DNA from: Terriglobia bacterium
GTDB taxonomy: Bacteria; Acidobacteriota; Terriglobia; Versatilivoradales; Versatilivoraceae
Length of the DNA: 64,000 bases
Direction: 5' to 3'
NCBI GenBank assembly: GCA_951813285.1
Contig: OX638355.1
Span: 4,235,136-4,299,135 of the forward strand
Positions 52,877-63,999 of the stretch are shown one piece after another. The notes under the pieces are model-generated. The model saw only the letters and a program-made list of their open reading frames with translations, made no database searches and was not told where the DNA came from. Made by a program: the position numbers and the translations under genes. Each line of letters begins with the position of its first letter. Position 1 is the stretch's first letter.

Positions 52877-55690
52877 ATGAGACCCTTGCTGAGCGTTGCC
52901 ATCCTGATCTTTCTCTGTTCGCCCGGAGCGACCTCCGGGGGCGAGTCTCACCAAGCCTGGCTGCACCATACCGACTTCGCCGACTTCGCCGGCGGAACGC
53001 TGGAGGACGGCGGCGCCAACCTCTACGTCACCCGCTCGGGCTCGGTGCGCATGATCCACACCCTGGACCTGAACAACGACGGCTACCTCGACATCTTCGT
53101 GGCCCAGGACCACAACCAGTTGGAGAACGAAGACCTCCTGATCTACTGGGGGACCCCGCGGGGACCGCGGTCGATTCTGCCGCCTCTGCCCGACCAGCAA
53201 CCGCTGGGCAAGCTCTTGCGGGAGATTCGCGCCCGGGACGGCGGCGTCACCCGGCTCCCCACCGATGGAGGAGGACCCTCGCTGCTGGCCGACCTGAACG
53301 GGGATGGCTACCTGGAGATCGTCTTCTGCAACTTCATCCACAACTACTCGGTCCACATGCAGGCCCTGATCTACTGGGGAAGCCCCGAGGGATACGGGAC
53401 GGACCGGCGGACCGAACTGCCCACCCTGATGGCCTCCGACGTGGAAGCCGCCGATTTCAACCGGGACGGCTACCTGGACCTGGCCTTCGCCAACAACGGC
53501 ACCGAGGGAGGCGAGCGCCACGGGCACGCTCACCATCTGGAATCCTACATCTATTGGAACGGCCCCACCGGGTTCTCCACCGAGCGCAGAAGCTCCATCC
53601 CCAGCATCAGCGCCGTAGACTGCGAAGCCGGAGACCTGAACGGCGACGGCTACCCGGAACTGGTTTTCCTCAACAACAACGCCAAGGAGAAGAGCCTTTA
53701 CCTCTATTGGGGAGGCGCCGAGGGGTTTTCGGAGTCCCGCCGCCAAGTCCACCAGTGGGGCGATCTGACGGGGGCCGAGCTGGCCGACTTGAACGGCGAC
53801 GGATCCCTGGACCTGGCAGTGACCCACCGGGACAACCGGGCCGAAGTCCGCCGGGGCAACGCCGAGGGTTTCGAGGACAAACCCTGGCGCCACTTCCCCA
53901 CCCGGGGCGCAACCACCCTCGGCGTGACCGACTTCAACCGGGATGGATATGCCGACCTGGTCGTTCCCAACCAGAAGGGGGAGTTCTCCTACATCTATTG
54001 GGGAACCTCGACCGGCCCATCCGCCCAGGGAATGCTGAAGCTTCCCACCCTGCATGCGGCCGCGGCCGCCTTCCGGGACTTCAATGGCGACGGGTGGGTC
54101 GACCTGGCCTTCGCCAACGAACAGGACGGCCGCACCTTCGACGTCAACTCCTACATCTACTGGAACGGTCCCGAGGGCTTCGACGCCGCCCATCGTCTGG
54201 AACTGCAGGGTTTCGGCGCGGTCAGCCTGCAGGCCGACGACTTGAACCTGGACGGCCATGCCGACCTGGTCCTGGTCAACCGCAACACCGGCAGCGAGAC
54301 CTCCATTCCCTCCCTCATCTATTGGGGCAACCCCAACCACCACTATTCGCCGGCAGCCCTGTCCACGCTCCCTTTCTCCATGTCGGCGCCGGCCATCGCC
54401 GATCTGGATCAGGACGGCTGGGTGGACGTGGCCTTCCCCACCGGCCGGATCTATTGGGGGGGGCACCAGGGTTACAGCCAGGGGCACAGCCAGGATCTGT
54501 CCGTCCCCTCGGGATACGGCGCAGCCACCGCCGACCTGAACCGGGACGGCTACCTGGACCTGGTGATATCCGCCGGGACGGCCTACAGAGAACCGAAACC
54601 GAAGGGCATTATCCTGTGGGGCGGCAGCGCCGGCTACGACTGGTCACGGCGAAGCGAGCTGAAGCTCGAAACCCTGATCAGCCAGAGCCCGACCGTCGCC
54701 GACCTGAACAAGGACGGTTTCCTGGACCTGGTCTTCTGCGACGTGGACAGTCCTCGGGTGGAGATTTTCTGGGGAACGGACCAGGGATCCTTCAGCCGGA
54801 GCCGGCATTCCTCGCTCCGGGTCCAGCCCTCCTCCACGGTGGAAGTCGCCGACCTGAATGCCGACGGCTGGCTGGACATGATCGTGGGCGGCGGCTGGGA
54901 CTCCGAGCAGTTCGGCCGGCCGACCCGGCACATCTCGATCGTGTGGGGAAGCCGGGAGGGCTATTCCGAGGACCGTATGCTGCGCCTGGAGGGCTACGAC
55001 CCCCTGGAGCACGCGGTGGCCGACCTCAACCGGGACGGGTTCCTGGACATCGTCACCAGCAACTATCACGCCTATTTCACGCGTAGCATCCCCGCCTTCA
55101 TCTACTGGGGCTCGACGGAGGGAAGCTACAGCGAATCCCGTCGCAGCCACCTGCCCGCCGAGTCCTCGGGGGCCTTGACGGTGGCCGACCTCAACCAGGA
55201 CGGCTGGTACGACATCGTGGTCTTCAACCACCTGGACCGGGGGGACCACGGGGCCGGCGCCTACATCTACTGGGGCAGCCCCCAAGGGTATTCCGTCGAC
55301 CGACGCCACTGGATCCAGACCTTCGGCCCTCACTTCGGCGCCCGCAAGGATGTCGGGAACATCTATGACCGCAAGCTCCGGGAATCCTACCGATCGGCCC
55401 CCATTCAACTGCCGGCAGGCAAGCAGGCCGGCCGTCTTCTCTGGGAGGCGACCACTCCCCACGGAACCGGGGTCCTGCTGCAGGTGCGCAGCGCGCCCTC
55501 CGAATCGGCGCTGACGGATGCCGCCTGGACCGGACCAGAGGGAGAGGGCGGCCACTTCAAGGATTCGGGAGCTGCCCTGAACCTGCCCGCGGCCCACCGC
55601 TGGCTCCAATACCGCGCCACTCTCACCACCCCCAACGGAGGCAGCACCCCGGTGCTGGAAGCCGTGCATATCGATGTGACTGAGGAATGA
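52877..55690 (+). CDS. exported FG-GAP/VCBS repeat protein
   Basis: A 937-residue protein with a signal peptide (residues 1-20, LSVAILIFLCSPG). It has about thirteen FG-GAP-like repeats, each with a calcium-binding DxNxDGYxD loop (LNNDGYLDIFVA, LNGDGYLEIVFC, NRDGYLDLAFAN) and an IYWGxxEGY turn, together forming one or two beta-propellers. The last 100 residues (RLLWEATTPHGTGVLLQVRS) are a non-propeller domain. It is probably a calcium-stabilised surface adhesion or polymer-binding protein. Confidence 0.85.
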   Translation: MRPLLSVAILIFLCSPGATSGGESHQAWLHHTDFADFAGGTLEDGGANLYVTRSGSVRMIHTLDLNNDGYLDIFVAQDHNQLENEDLLIYWGTPRGPRSILPPLPDQQPLGKLLREIRARDGGVTRLPTDGGGPSLLADLNGDGYLEIVFCNFIHNYSVHMQALIYWGSPEGYGTDRRTELPTLMASDVEAADFNRDGYLDLAFANNGTEGGERHGHAHHLESYIYWNGPTGFSTERRSSIPSISAVDCEAGDLNGDGYPELVFLNNNAKEKSLYLYWGGAEGFSESRRQVHQWGDLTGAELADLNGDGSLDLAVTHRDNRAEVRRGNAEGFEDKPWRHFPTRGATTLGVTDFNRDGYADLVVPNQKGEFSYIYWGTSTGPSAQGMLKLPTLHAAAAAFRDFNGDGWVDLAFANEQDGRTFDVNSYIYWNGPEGFDAAHRLELQGFGAVSLQADDLNLDGHADLVLVNRNTGSETSIPSLIYWGNPNHHYSPAALSTLPFSMSAPAIADLDQDGWVDVAFPTGRIYWGGHQGYSQGHSQDLSVPSGYGAATADLNRDGYLDLVISAGTAYREPKPKGIILWGGSAGYDWSRRSELKLETLISQSPTVADLNKDGFLDLVFCDVDSPRVEIFWGTDQGSFSRSRHSSLRVQPSSTVEVADLNADGWLDMIVGGGWDSEQFGRPTRHISIVWGSREGYSEDRMLRLEGYDPLEHAVADLNRDGFLDIVTSNYHAYFTRSIPAFIYWGSTEGSYSESRRSHLPAESSGALTVADLNQDGWYDIVVFNHLDRGDHGAGAYIYWGSPQGYSVDRRHWIQTFGPHFGARKDVGNIYDRKLRESYRSAPIQLPAGKQAGRLLWEATTPHGTGVLLQVRSAPSESALTDAAWTGPEGEGGHFKDSGAALNLPAAHRWLQYRATLTTPNGGSTPVLEAVHIDVTEE

Positions 55691-55697
55691 GGAAAAC

Positions 55698-56513
55698 CTA
55701 GTGCTGATCGCGTCTTGGCAGAATGGGGGTAGCCTTGAGCTCCCGGATCAGCTCGATCAGCCCTTCAGTTGCCGCCTCGAGGAACTGTCGTCCCTTCTCG
55801 ACCGTCGCCCGGGTAGCGTCCCCCTTGACCCCGCTGGCGCTCTGTGAGCTCCAGTAGGGCACCATGTGGGCCACCGAGCCTTGTGGGTGGCTTCCGGCCA
55901 GCAGGTCGCTCTGGAAGCTGGGAGGGAGCGGGGACCGTTCGTCCACCGCCTTGTCCATCTCCACCAGTTCCGGTTTCAGTGCCAGGTAGAGCGAGGTCTC
56001 GTATTCCCCGGCGTGGGAGGTGCCCCCGTAGTCGGACTCCCGCAGCCTGGCGCCCAGTTCCCGCACCTTGCGCAGCCCCCAGTGGTTCACGGTAGCGCAG
56101 AGAATCTTCCCCTCAAATTCCAGGTTGGACAGGCGAGCGGAAAGATCCAGGGGGGAGGTATTGCTCCCGTGGCCGTTGACCACCAGGATGCGTTTGAAGC
56201 CATGGTGGGCCAGGCTGCAGCAGACATCCTTCACATAGCGGATGAAGGTGTCCCAGCCGATGGTGAGGGTGCCGTGGAAATCCATGTGGTGAGGACTGTA
56301 GCCGTGGGGCACGGCCGGAACCAGCAGGGACTCCGCGGGAATACGGGCCACGGCCCGCTCGCAGATCTCGGTGCAGAGCCTGACGTCCACATCCACCGGC
56401 AGGTGAGGCCCGTGGTCCTCGTAGGTGGCCACCGGCAGCACCGCCACCCGATCCTGTCTGGCGGCCTCCCGAATCTCGTACCAGATCATTTCGGCGAAGC
56501 GGTACTTTTCCAT
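55698..56513 (-). CDS. creatininase family amidohydrolase
   Basis: A 271-residue metal-dependent hydrolase of the creatininase/mycofactocin MftE family. Motifs: ATYEDHGPHLPVDVDV (about residue 29), VPHGYSPHHMDFHGTLT (about 68) and VNGHGSNTSPL (about 110). Actual substrate unknown; these enzymes cleave small cyclic or acyclic amides. AGGAGGGACC precedes the ATG. It ends 7 bp from the convergent FG-GAP gene and is downstream of the dipeptidase gene. Confidence 0.9.
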   Translation of the reverse strand: MEKYRFAEMIWYEIREAARQDRVAVLPVATYEDHGPHLPVDVDVRLCTEICERAVARIPAESLLVPAVPHGYSPHHMDFHGTLTIGWDTFIRYVKDVCCSLAHHGFKRILVVNGHGSNTSPLDLSARLSNLEFEGKILCATVNHWGLRKVRELGARLRESDYGGTSHAGEYETSLYLALKPELVEMDKAVDERSPLPPSFQSDLLAGSHPQGSVAHMVPYWSSQSASGVKGDATRATVEKGRQFLEAATEGLIELIRELKATPILPRRDQH

Positions 56514-56628
56514 GGTCCCTCCTTTAGGGGCCGGTGAAGACCGGTAACGAACCGCCAGCCATCACTCTCCGTTCAGAGGAGGCTGACGCCACAGGATCAG
56601 CGGCGCGGGACGGTCCCGGCGGATCCCG

Positions 56629-57729
56629 CTATCGCCAGGCCTGGCGGAAGAAGCGCAGGGCATTGCCGCTCAGGATGCCCTCCACGACATCCTCCCCGTA
56701 ACCTGCCTTCCCAAGCACCGCCGGAAAGCCTTGCAGGTCGGCGATCGTGTCCACGTCCGTGGGAGTGACCTCGGCCCCGAAGCCCCCGTCCATGTCGGTC
56801 CCGATGGCGATGTTTTCCAGCGAGCCGCCGGCCAGTTCCCCGATGTGCTCGATATGGGGGATCAGCCCCTCCATGCCGTACTTGGACACATAGGTCGATC
56901 TGTCGGGCTTGTTTTCCCAAACGACCTCGGGATCGATGAACATCTGGCAGAACACCATGCCGATGATGCCGCCCCGGCGCACCACCTCTCGAATCATGTC
57001 GTCGGTCAGGTGGCGCTGCCCCCTCACCACGGATCGACAGACACAGTGGGAAGCCATCACCGGGCCGTCCCAGATCTCGAAGGACTCCCAGACAGCCTGA
57101 TCGGCCATGTGGGTGATGTCCAGGACCATCCCCGCCTCTCGCATGGCTTGGTAGAGGTCCTTGGCCGGAGGCTTCAAGCCGCCCACGGTATTGGTTCCGT
57201 GGATGTAGGTGTTGTGGCCGAAGTGAGCCGGCCCCACCACGCGAAGCCCTGCATCCCACCAGAACTCCACGTCATCCGGATCGATGATGGGGTCGGCGCT
57301 CTCCATGGAGAGCACGTGGTAGATGGGGGTGTCCTCCTTGGGGTGTTTCCAGGCCTCCACGGCTTCGTTCAGGTCCTGAAGGGACTTGATCGGCTTGATC
57401 TGGCCCCGGCGAGCCATCACCTGATAGTAGGCCAGGTGGCCGCGGCCCATGCCGATGGCCTGCTCCTGGGTTCTCATGCCGTCCCGCATGGCGCCCCGCC
57501 GGCCGTCAATCCGCGACATGATGGTGCTGAGCATGATGCCCACGCTGCCGCGGCGCATCTCCGGAAAGGTGACCGTACACAGCCCCACGTTGTAGTCGGA
57601 AGCCACCTGGGGAGGCTCGCCGGCCTCCTGTTGCCTCACCTGGTGGGCGGTCAGGGTGAGGTTGCGATTCCAGAAAAGGGCATCCCAGGCCAGGTCCAGG
57701 TGCAAATCGATGATCAGGGGTTGAGACAT
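56629..57729 (-). CDS. membrane dipeptidase family (M19) protein
   Basis: A 366-residue zinc dipeptidase of the renal dipeptidase family. It opens with IIDLHLDLAWDALFW, where the HxD metal pair lies, and has VLDITHMADQAVWESFE (about residue 200), ASHCVCRSVVRGQRHLTD and GTDMDGGFGAEV (about 305). The start at 57729 has CTGGAGAA 5 nt upstream. The gene lies 115 bp upstream of the creatininase gene on the same strand. Substrate is probably a small dipeptide or beta-lactam-like amide. Confidence 0.88.
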   Translation of the reverse strand: MSQPLIIDLHLDLAWDALFWNRNLTLTAHQVRQQEAGEPPQVASDYNVGLCTVTFPEMRRGSVGIMLSTIMSRIDGRRGAMRDGMRTQEQAIGMGRGHLAYYQVMARRGQIKPIKSLQDLNEAVEAWKHPKEDTPIYHVLSMESADPIIDPDDVEFWWDAGLRVVGPAHFGHNTYIHGTNTVGGLKPPAKDLYQAMREAGMVLDITHMADQAVWESFEIWDGPVMASHCVCRSVVRGQRHLTDDMIREVVRRGGIIGMVFCQMFIDPEVVWENKPDRSTYVSKYGMEGLIPHIEHIGELAGGSLENIAIGTDMDGGFGAEVTPTDVDTIADLQGFPAVLGKAGYGEDVVEGILSGNALRFFRQAWR

Positions 57730-57889
57730 GGGTTCTCCAGGGAAGGGTCGGGCTGGAAGTGGAAGGGACGCGGTAAGGGTCGGGTTTGCAACCCATCCGC
57801 TGCGGCCCTCCACGGACTGGCTGGAGATTGTCACACAAGGCCGTTACCGATGCAAATGGGGGCGCCCGTCCGAGTGGCCGGACGGGCAC

Positions 57890-58043
57890 CCCCCCGGGAG
57901 CGCGGGCGTCCCGCCCGCATCCTTATCCCGCCAACGCCCCCTCCTCTACGAGCCCCTGGCGGACCGCACCTACGGTCCTGTCTCAGGAATGGGCCAGTCT
58001 GTGCCAGGGCCTGTGCGGGCGGGACGCCCGCGCTCCCGGGGGG
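57890..58043. repeat. G+C-rich inverted repeat, family E (30-bp arms)
   Basis: Left arm 57890-57919 (CCCCCCGGGAGCGCGGGCGT, then CCCGCCCGCA) and right arm 58014-58043 are exact reverse complements across 30 bp, separated by 94 bp. Each arm also folds on itself (GCGGGCG/CGCCCGC around TCC). Upstream, 57864-57887 forms another dyad (GCCCGTCC/GGACGGGC). One arm recurs at 21307-21338. Confidence 0.8.
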
Positions 58044-58224
58044 TCGTCATTCACCACTTTTCCCCTCGAGGGGGGAGCGATGGACCCTCGACGGCGACCA
58101 TGCCGTCCTGGCTCCTGGTTGAGTCCTCCGCGGGAGGCACTGTGGTAAGATTTCCCCCTCCAGGCGGCAGGACAGGTTATTCCAGTAATTCAACAACGTC
58201 CCCTTGGGAAAAGGAAATCTCCCC

Positions 58225-59385
58225 ATGAACGCAGGAAAACCGCGCCACCAGTACAAGTCACGGTTGGACAGAGCCCTGCGGCGCCTCTGTCTCTGCAGCG
58301 GCGCCCTCCTGCTTTCCTCCTTGAGCTGGACAGAAGCGGCTCCGGCAGACGAGGTCCACCTGTTCCGGTCTCTCCAGGCCGACCGGACCCGGGTCTACCA
58401 GGGGTCGCCGGGAAGTGGCGGGGGTCATCCCCTGGTCTGCCGTCTGGGCAATGGCGAGGTCCTGGCCGTCTTTCAGGCCTGGGATGCGGATTCCGACTGG
58501 CGGATTCTATCGGCCCGGTCCGGGGACGGAGGGCTTCACTGGAGCGAGCCCCGGGTCCTGGTGGACAGCCCGGACAGCGAGGGGAACGTAGCTCTGGGCG
58601 TGCTCCGGGACGGCACCGTGCTCCTGGGCTACGAGACCTTTCGAATCCTGCGAGGCAAGGACGCCCCGCCGGCCCGCTATCTTGCCTACCAGGTCATGCG
58701 TTCCACCGACCACGGCAGGAGCTGGAGTTCTCCGGTCAAGGTCCCTCACGATCCCGACTCGTTGGCCCTGGCCTCCTATTCCTCCATCCTCCAGCTTCCC
58801 GACGGGACCGTGCTGATGCCTCTCTACGCCTACGTTGAGGGCGAAGAAGGCGAGGCCGGTCGGCAGTTATCCCCCAGACACTTCAGCTACGTTTACCGCT
58901 CCCGTGACGGCGGTCGAAGCTGGGGAGACCGCAGCCTGATTGCGGCCGGCTTCAACGAGACCAACCTGGTCCGGCTGAAGTCGGGAAAGCTGCTGGCGGT
59001 GATGCGGGAAGAGCAGAAGCCCCCCGGGCGCAGCGCCCTGACCGAATCGAGCGACGACGGACGCCATTGGAGCCGGCCGCGGTATGTCACGGGGGCCAGC
59101 CAACACCCGGCCAGCCTTCTGCAGACGCCTGACGGCACCGTCGTTCTGAGTCACGGGGTGCGCCACCCTCCCTATGGCGCCCAGGCGCTTCTGAGCCGCG
59201 ACGACGGCCGGACCTGGAACCGGAACCGAAAGATCATGCTGGGGTACCACTCCTCGGGCGGCGGCGGGTATCCCTGCACCATCCGTCTGGGCTCGGGCCA
59301 CCTGCTGACCCTCTACTACGGCAACTCACACCAGGGAGGGCAACGTTTCCCATTTGTGGAGGCCGTGCGCTGGAAACTGCCGTGA
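58225..59385 (+). CDS. exported sialidase-like (BNR repeat) protein
   Basis: A 386-residue protein with a signal segment (residues about 20-40, CLCSGALLLSSLSW). It has five Asp-box repeats (S/T-x-D-x-G-x-x-W): SGDGGLHWSE, STDHGRSWSS, SRDGGRSWGD, SSDDGRHWSR, SRDDGRTWNR, as in six-bladed sialidase propellers. The RIP-type arginine and the catalytic tyrosine/glutamate could not be assigned confidently. So it may be an exo-sialidase or another glycoside-binding or hydrolysing propeller. The ATG at 58225 is chosen. Confidence 0.82.
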   Translation: MNAGKPRHQYKSRLDRALRRLCLCSGALLLSSLSWTEAAPADEVHLFRSLQADRTRVYQGSPGSGGGHPLVCRLGNGEVLAVFQAWDADSDWRILSARSGDGGLHWSEPRVLVDSPDSEGNVALGVLRDGTVLLGYETFRILRGKDAPPARYLAYQVMRSTDHGRSWSSPVKVPHDPDSLALASYSSILQLPDGTVLMPLYAYVEGEEGEAGRQLSPRHFSYVYRSRDGGRSWGDRSLIAAGFNETNLVRLKSGKLLAVMREEQKPPGRSALTESSDDGRHWSRPRYVTGASQHPASLLQTPDGTVVLSHGVRHPPYGAQALLSRDDGRTWNRNRKIMLGYHSSGGGGYPCTIRLGSGHLLTLYYGNSHQGGQRFPFVEAVRWKLP

Positions 59386-59431
59386 TCGACCCGTATTCTG
59401 CACCAGTCATGCCACTCCGGGAGAGTCAACC

Positions 59432-60586
59432 GTGAAAATCACCGATCTGAAAGTGTTCCACATGGCCGGAGGTCACGCTAATTGGATCTTTGTAAAGCTC
59501 TACACCGACGTGGGCCTGACCGGCGTGGGAGAGTCTTCCATGGAGCGCCACGACCCCCTGCTGATCCGGGCGCTGGAGTCGTTCCGGGACTTTCTCGTCG
59601 GCAAGGATCCCCACCGGATCGAGCTGATCTGGAACTCCCTCTACAAGCAGACCTTCTGGTATGGGCAGCTCATCCAGCTGGCCGCCTTGAGCGGGGTGGA
59701 GCAGGCCCTGTGGGACATCAAGGGCAAAGCCCTGGGGGTTCCCGTCCACGAGCTGCTGGGAGGGCGGCTGCGGGAGCGGGTTCGGGCCTACGCCAATGCC
59801 TGGGCCTTCCGGGGCATGGTGACCGAGACCAAGGCCGAGGACACGCCCGAATCGGTGGCCCGCCAGGCCCAAGCCATGGTGGACAAGGGATTTACGGCCA
59901 TGAAATGGGATCCCTTCCGCGACGGTGGACAGGTCATCTCCAAGAGCGAGGAGAAGTACGCCCTGGAGTCGGTCCAGGCAGTTCGGGAGGCCGTGGGCCC
60001 CGACATCGACCTGCTCATCGAATGCCACGGCCGATTCAACATGTGGAGCGCCATCCGCATCGCCCACAAGCTGGAGCCGCTGGATCCCTTCTTCTACGAG
60101 GAACCCATCCCGCCCGACAACATCGACGCCATGGCCGAGGTGCAGCGGGCCATTCGCATCCCGGTCGCCACCGGCGAGCGCCTCTACACCCGCTGGGACT
60201 TCCGGCCGCTGCTGGAAAAGCAGGCCGCCCGCATCATCCAGCCCGACATCTGCCACGCCGGCGGCATCCTGGAACTGAAAAAAATCGCAGCCATGGCCGA
60301 GACCTACTACGTCAGCGTCCAGCCCCACAACTCCAACGGCCCCCTGTCCACCGTGGCCAGCCTGCACCTGGACGCCTGCATTCCCAATGTGCAGATCCAG
60401 GAATTCTTCTACCCCTACCTGGAGCGCTACAACCAGGTCCTCACCGAACCCATCGAGTACCGCGACGGCTACCTCACCATCCCCCAAGGTCCGGGGCTGG
60501 GCACCGACATCGACGAAGAAGCCATCCGCAGATATCCCCCCATGAAGATCCCCCAGGAAGCCACCTGGATGGGCTCCTACTGGTAG
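59432..60586 (+). CDS. enolase-superfamily sugar-acid dehydratase (galactonate dehydratase-like)
   Basis: A 384-residue enzyme of the mandelate racemase/muconate-lactonizing branch. Features: TGVGESSMERHDPLL at the N terminus, general base region TAMKWDPFRDGG (about residue 155), metal ligands IECHGRFN, FFYEEPIPPDN and VATGERLYTRW, and QPDICHAGGI with the histidine QPHNSNGP (about 290-300). The first metal position reads IECHG rather than the commoner D. GGGAGAG lies 8 nt before the GTG start. It probably dehydrates an aldonic acid such as galactonate; the sialidase-like neighbour is 46 bp upstream. Confidence 0.85.
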   Translation: MKITDLKVFHMAGGHANWIFVKLYTDVGLTGVGESSMERHDPLLIRALESFRDFLVGKDPHRIELIWNSLYKQTFWYGQLIQLAALSGVEQALWDIKGKALGVPVHELLGGRLRERVRAYANAWAFRGMVTETKAEDTPESVARQAQAMVDKGFTAMKWDPFRDGGQVISKSEEKYALESVQAVREAVGPDIDLLIECHGRFNMWSAIRIAHKLEPLDPFFYEEPIPPDNIDAMAEVQRAIRIPVATGERLYTRWDFRPLLEKQAARIIQPDICHAGGILELKKIAAMAETYYVSVQPHNSNGPLSTVASLHLDACIPNVQIQEFFYPYLERYNQVLTEPIEYRDGYLTIPQGPGLGTDIDEEAIRRYPPMKIPQEATWMGSYW

Positions 60587-60749
60587 GGGCCAGGTGAGCG
60601 CCAGCGGTTACACCCGGCTCCCGACGTCGCACCGATCAGCAATTGTAAAGAAAGAATGTAGTCTCAGAGCCTCATGGGACTCAGAAGAAGCTTCCCTGTA
60701 CTTCATTAGGTCTTTACCGTTACGAGAATGCGTTCCTTTTCGTCGGTCG

Positions 60750-61769
60750 TCATAGGTGTCTAACGGTGTTAACCAGCCCCGCGGGTGAGTTCTGAATGCC
60801 GTGATCGTTCAGACAGATATTTGGTTCAAACAATTCTTTCTGCTCAAGCATTTGGCAGAGCGCTTCGGTCACACAGTGCCGATGACATTTGGTAGCTTCT
60901 CGTTCATAACAGGTCAAGGCCACCGTTTCGCCCGATTTCACCCAATCGACAATTTGTCTCAGGACTGCCTTCTTGTTCGGCAAGTTTTTCAGCTCATATT
61001 TCCTGAACAAACCGGCGAAATCCGCCTCAGTCTTGAGACCCTTACGTTGACTTGATTCGATTCCGAGTTCGGGTACATGTTTGTAGCAAATGCCGACTCC
61101 GTCGCATGCTCGGGCCAGCGTAGATTTGGCAAATCCATACTTGCGGCTGATTGCGTTCCGCCGAACATCGCAGAGAAGGCTCACGTTTGCGTGGAGTAGC
61201 CTGTTGAGATAGTTTTCCAGTGATCGACCTTCGTATCCAATGCTAAGCAGACGAAACGCGGTATCCTTGGGCTGGACGGATGCAATCCGACTCAGTGTGG
61301 TGTTGTCATCCAGGAGCACTCGGTTGGCAATGCTACTGCGTATTGCGTAATAGGGGTACCTACGGTAGGTCTCGGCTATGAGCGCATCTCCCCGCAGCCC
61401 TCGATACCGATATGAAAATGAGATCATCGAACAGTTCTGTGCTTCGCGTCCGGTACTCCTGCCAGATTCAGTAAGCGCCCAACGATTGTCTTCATCCACG
61501 AGCAGGCCTCGTTCGACGAGTCGGCGGCGGTCCGCGTAGCACGTAAAGGAAAAAGCGCCATTACGGTAGGGTACGAATTCATAAGGACTTTCAGTCGTGG
61601 CGCCATGACCGGTTGAGGAGAGTTCCTTGCAATAGAGAAACAGAAGCTTCTGAAAATCTGTGTTGCCCACACTGTCCCCGAGTGCATGGAGGAAACCTAG
61701 AAGGCGTCGCGTACGTGCGGGTGTTCGCAAAGCACTGCGCTCCATTGATGTTTGAAAAGGATCTTTCAT
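60750..61769 (-). CDS. two-domain DUF488 protein with N-terminal winged-helix-like domain
   Basis: A 339-residue protein. The N-terminal 165 residues (QKLLFLYCKE, then YEFVPYRNGAFSFTCYADRR) resemble the layout of SocA/Panacea-like antitoxin domains by inference. The C-terminal half is DUF488 (RLLSIGYEGRSLENYLNRLL, about 166-185; LCDVRRNAISRKYGFAKSTL; ALTCYEREATKCHRHCVTEA). The ATG at 61769 follows GAGAGGGG; a GTG lies 3 nt earlier. The gene is in DNA of about half G+C, well below its neighbours, which suggests transfer. It is the downstream gene beside hsdR. Confidence 0.8.
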   Translation of the reverse strand: MKDPFQTSMERSALRTPARTRRLLGFLHALGDSVGNTDFQKLLFLYCKELSSTGHGATTESPYEFVPYRNGAFSFTCYADRRRLVERGLLVDEDNRWALTESGRSTGREAQNCSMISFSYRYRGLRGDALIAETYRRYPYYAIRSSIANRVLLDDNTTLSRIASVQPKDTAFRLLSIGYEGRSLENYLNRLLHANVSLLCDVRRNAISRKYGFAKSTLARACDGVGICYKHVPELGIESSQRKGLKTEADFAGLFRKYELKNLPNKKAVLRQIVDWVKSGETVALTCYEREATKCHRHCVTEALCQMLEQKELFEPNICLNDHGIQNSPAGLVNTVRHL

Positions 61770-61970
61770 CACCCCTCTCTAATTCGGCAATTCGCTATTG
61801 TTTAGTCACAATCGGATGGCGGCTCGTTCACAGTGGATTTGCCTCCACCCTCACCATTCTTCCTGAGAGAAAATACAACTACTTCATTCTGAAACCTATT
61901 GTCCTTCGGCATCCAATCAATTGTCCGACCAGTTCCACGCGATCTCCAGGCGTTGCGGCAAAGGCGCGGG

Positions 61971-62265
61971 TTAACCTCCGCTTCTCCTGATGTCGTGCCG
62001 CCTCCAATCCGGCACGTGAGCCGTCATCAACGCCTTGAAGAGCTTGCCGTGGTTGGGAACCCGCAGGTGCAACAGCTCATGAGCGATGACAAAATCTTGG
62101 AAATCGGAGTCCTGTTCGGCAAGGTCGGCGGCCAAGGTGACGATTCCTGACGTAGAACACGAACCCCACTTTCTCGTCATGCGCTGAACACGAATCAGCC
62201 GCGGCCGCACATTCAGACATTGTGCCCAGTAATCGACGCGGCCACGAATGATCTGGCGCTGATCG

Positions 62266-62279
<14 letters not shown>
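61971..62279 (-). CDS. YgjP-like metallopeptidase (M48/WLM type)
   Basis: A 102-residue protein with the zinc motif [18 protein letters not shown] (about residue 64) and the upstream [16 protein letters not shown] (about 34), both signatures of YgjP/DUF45. It is shorter than stand-alone YgjP proteins (about 230 residues), because the N-terminal half is missing. It starts within the last 14 bp of hsdR, so it is translationally coupled to the restriction subunit. The adjacency to type I hsdR genes is a recurrent arrangement; the role is unknown. Confidence 0.85.
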
Positions 62280-63999
<1,720 letters not shown>

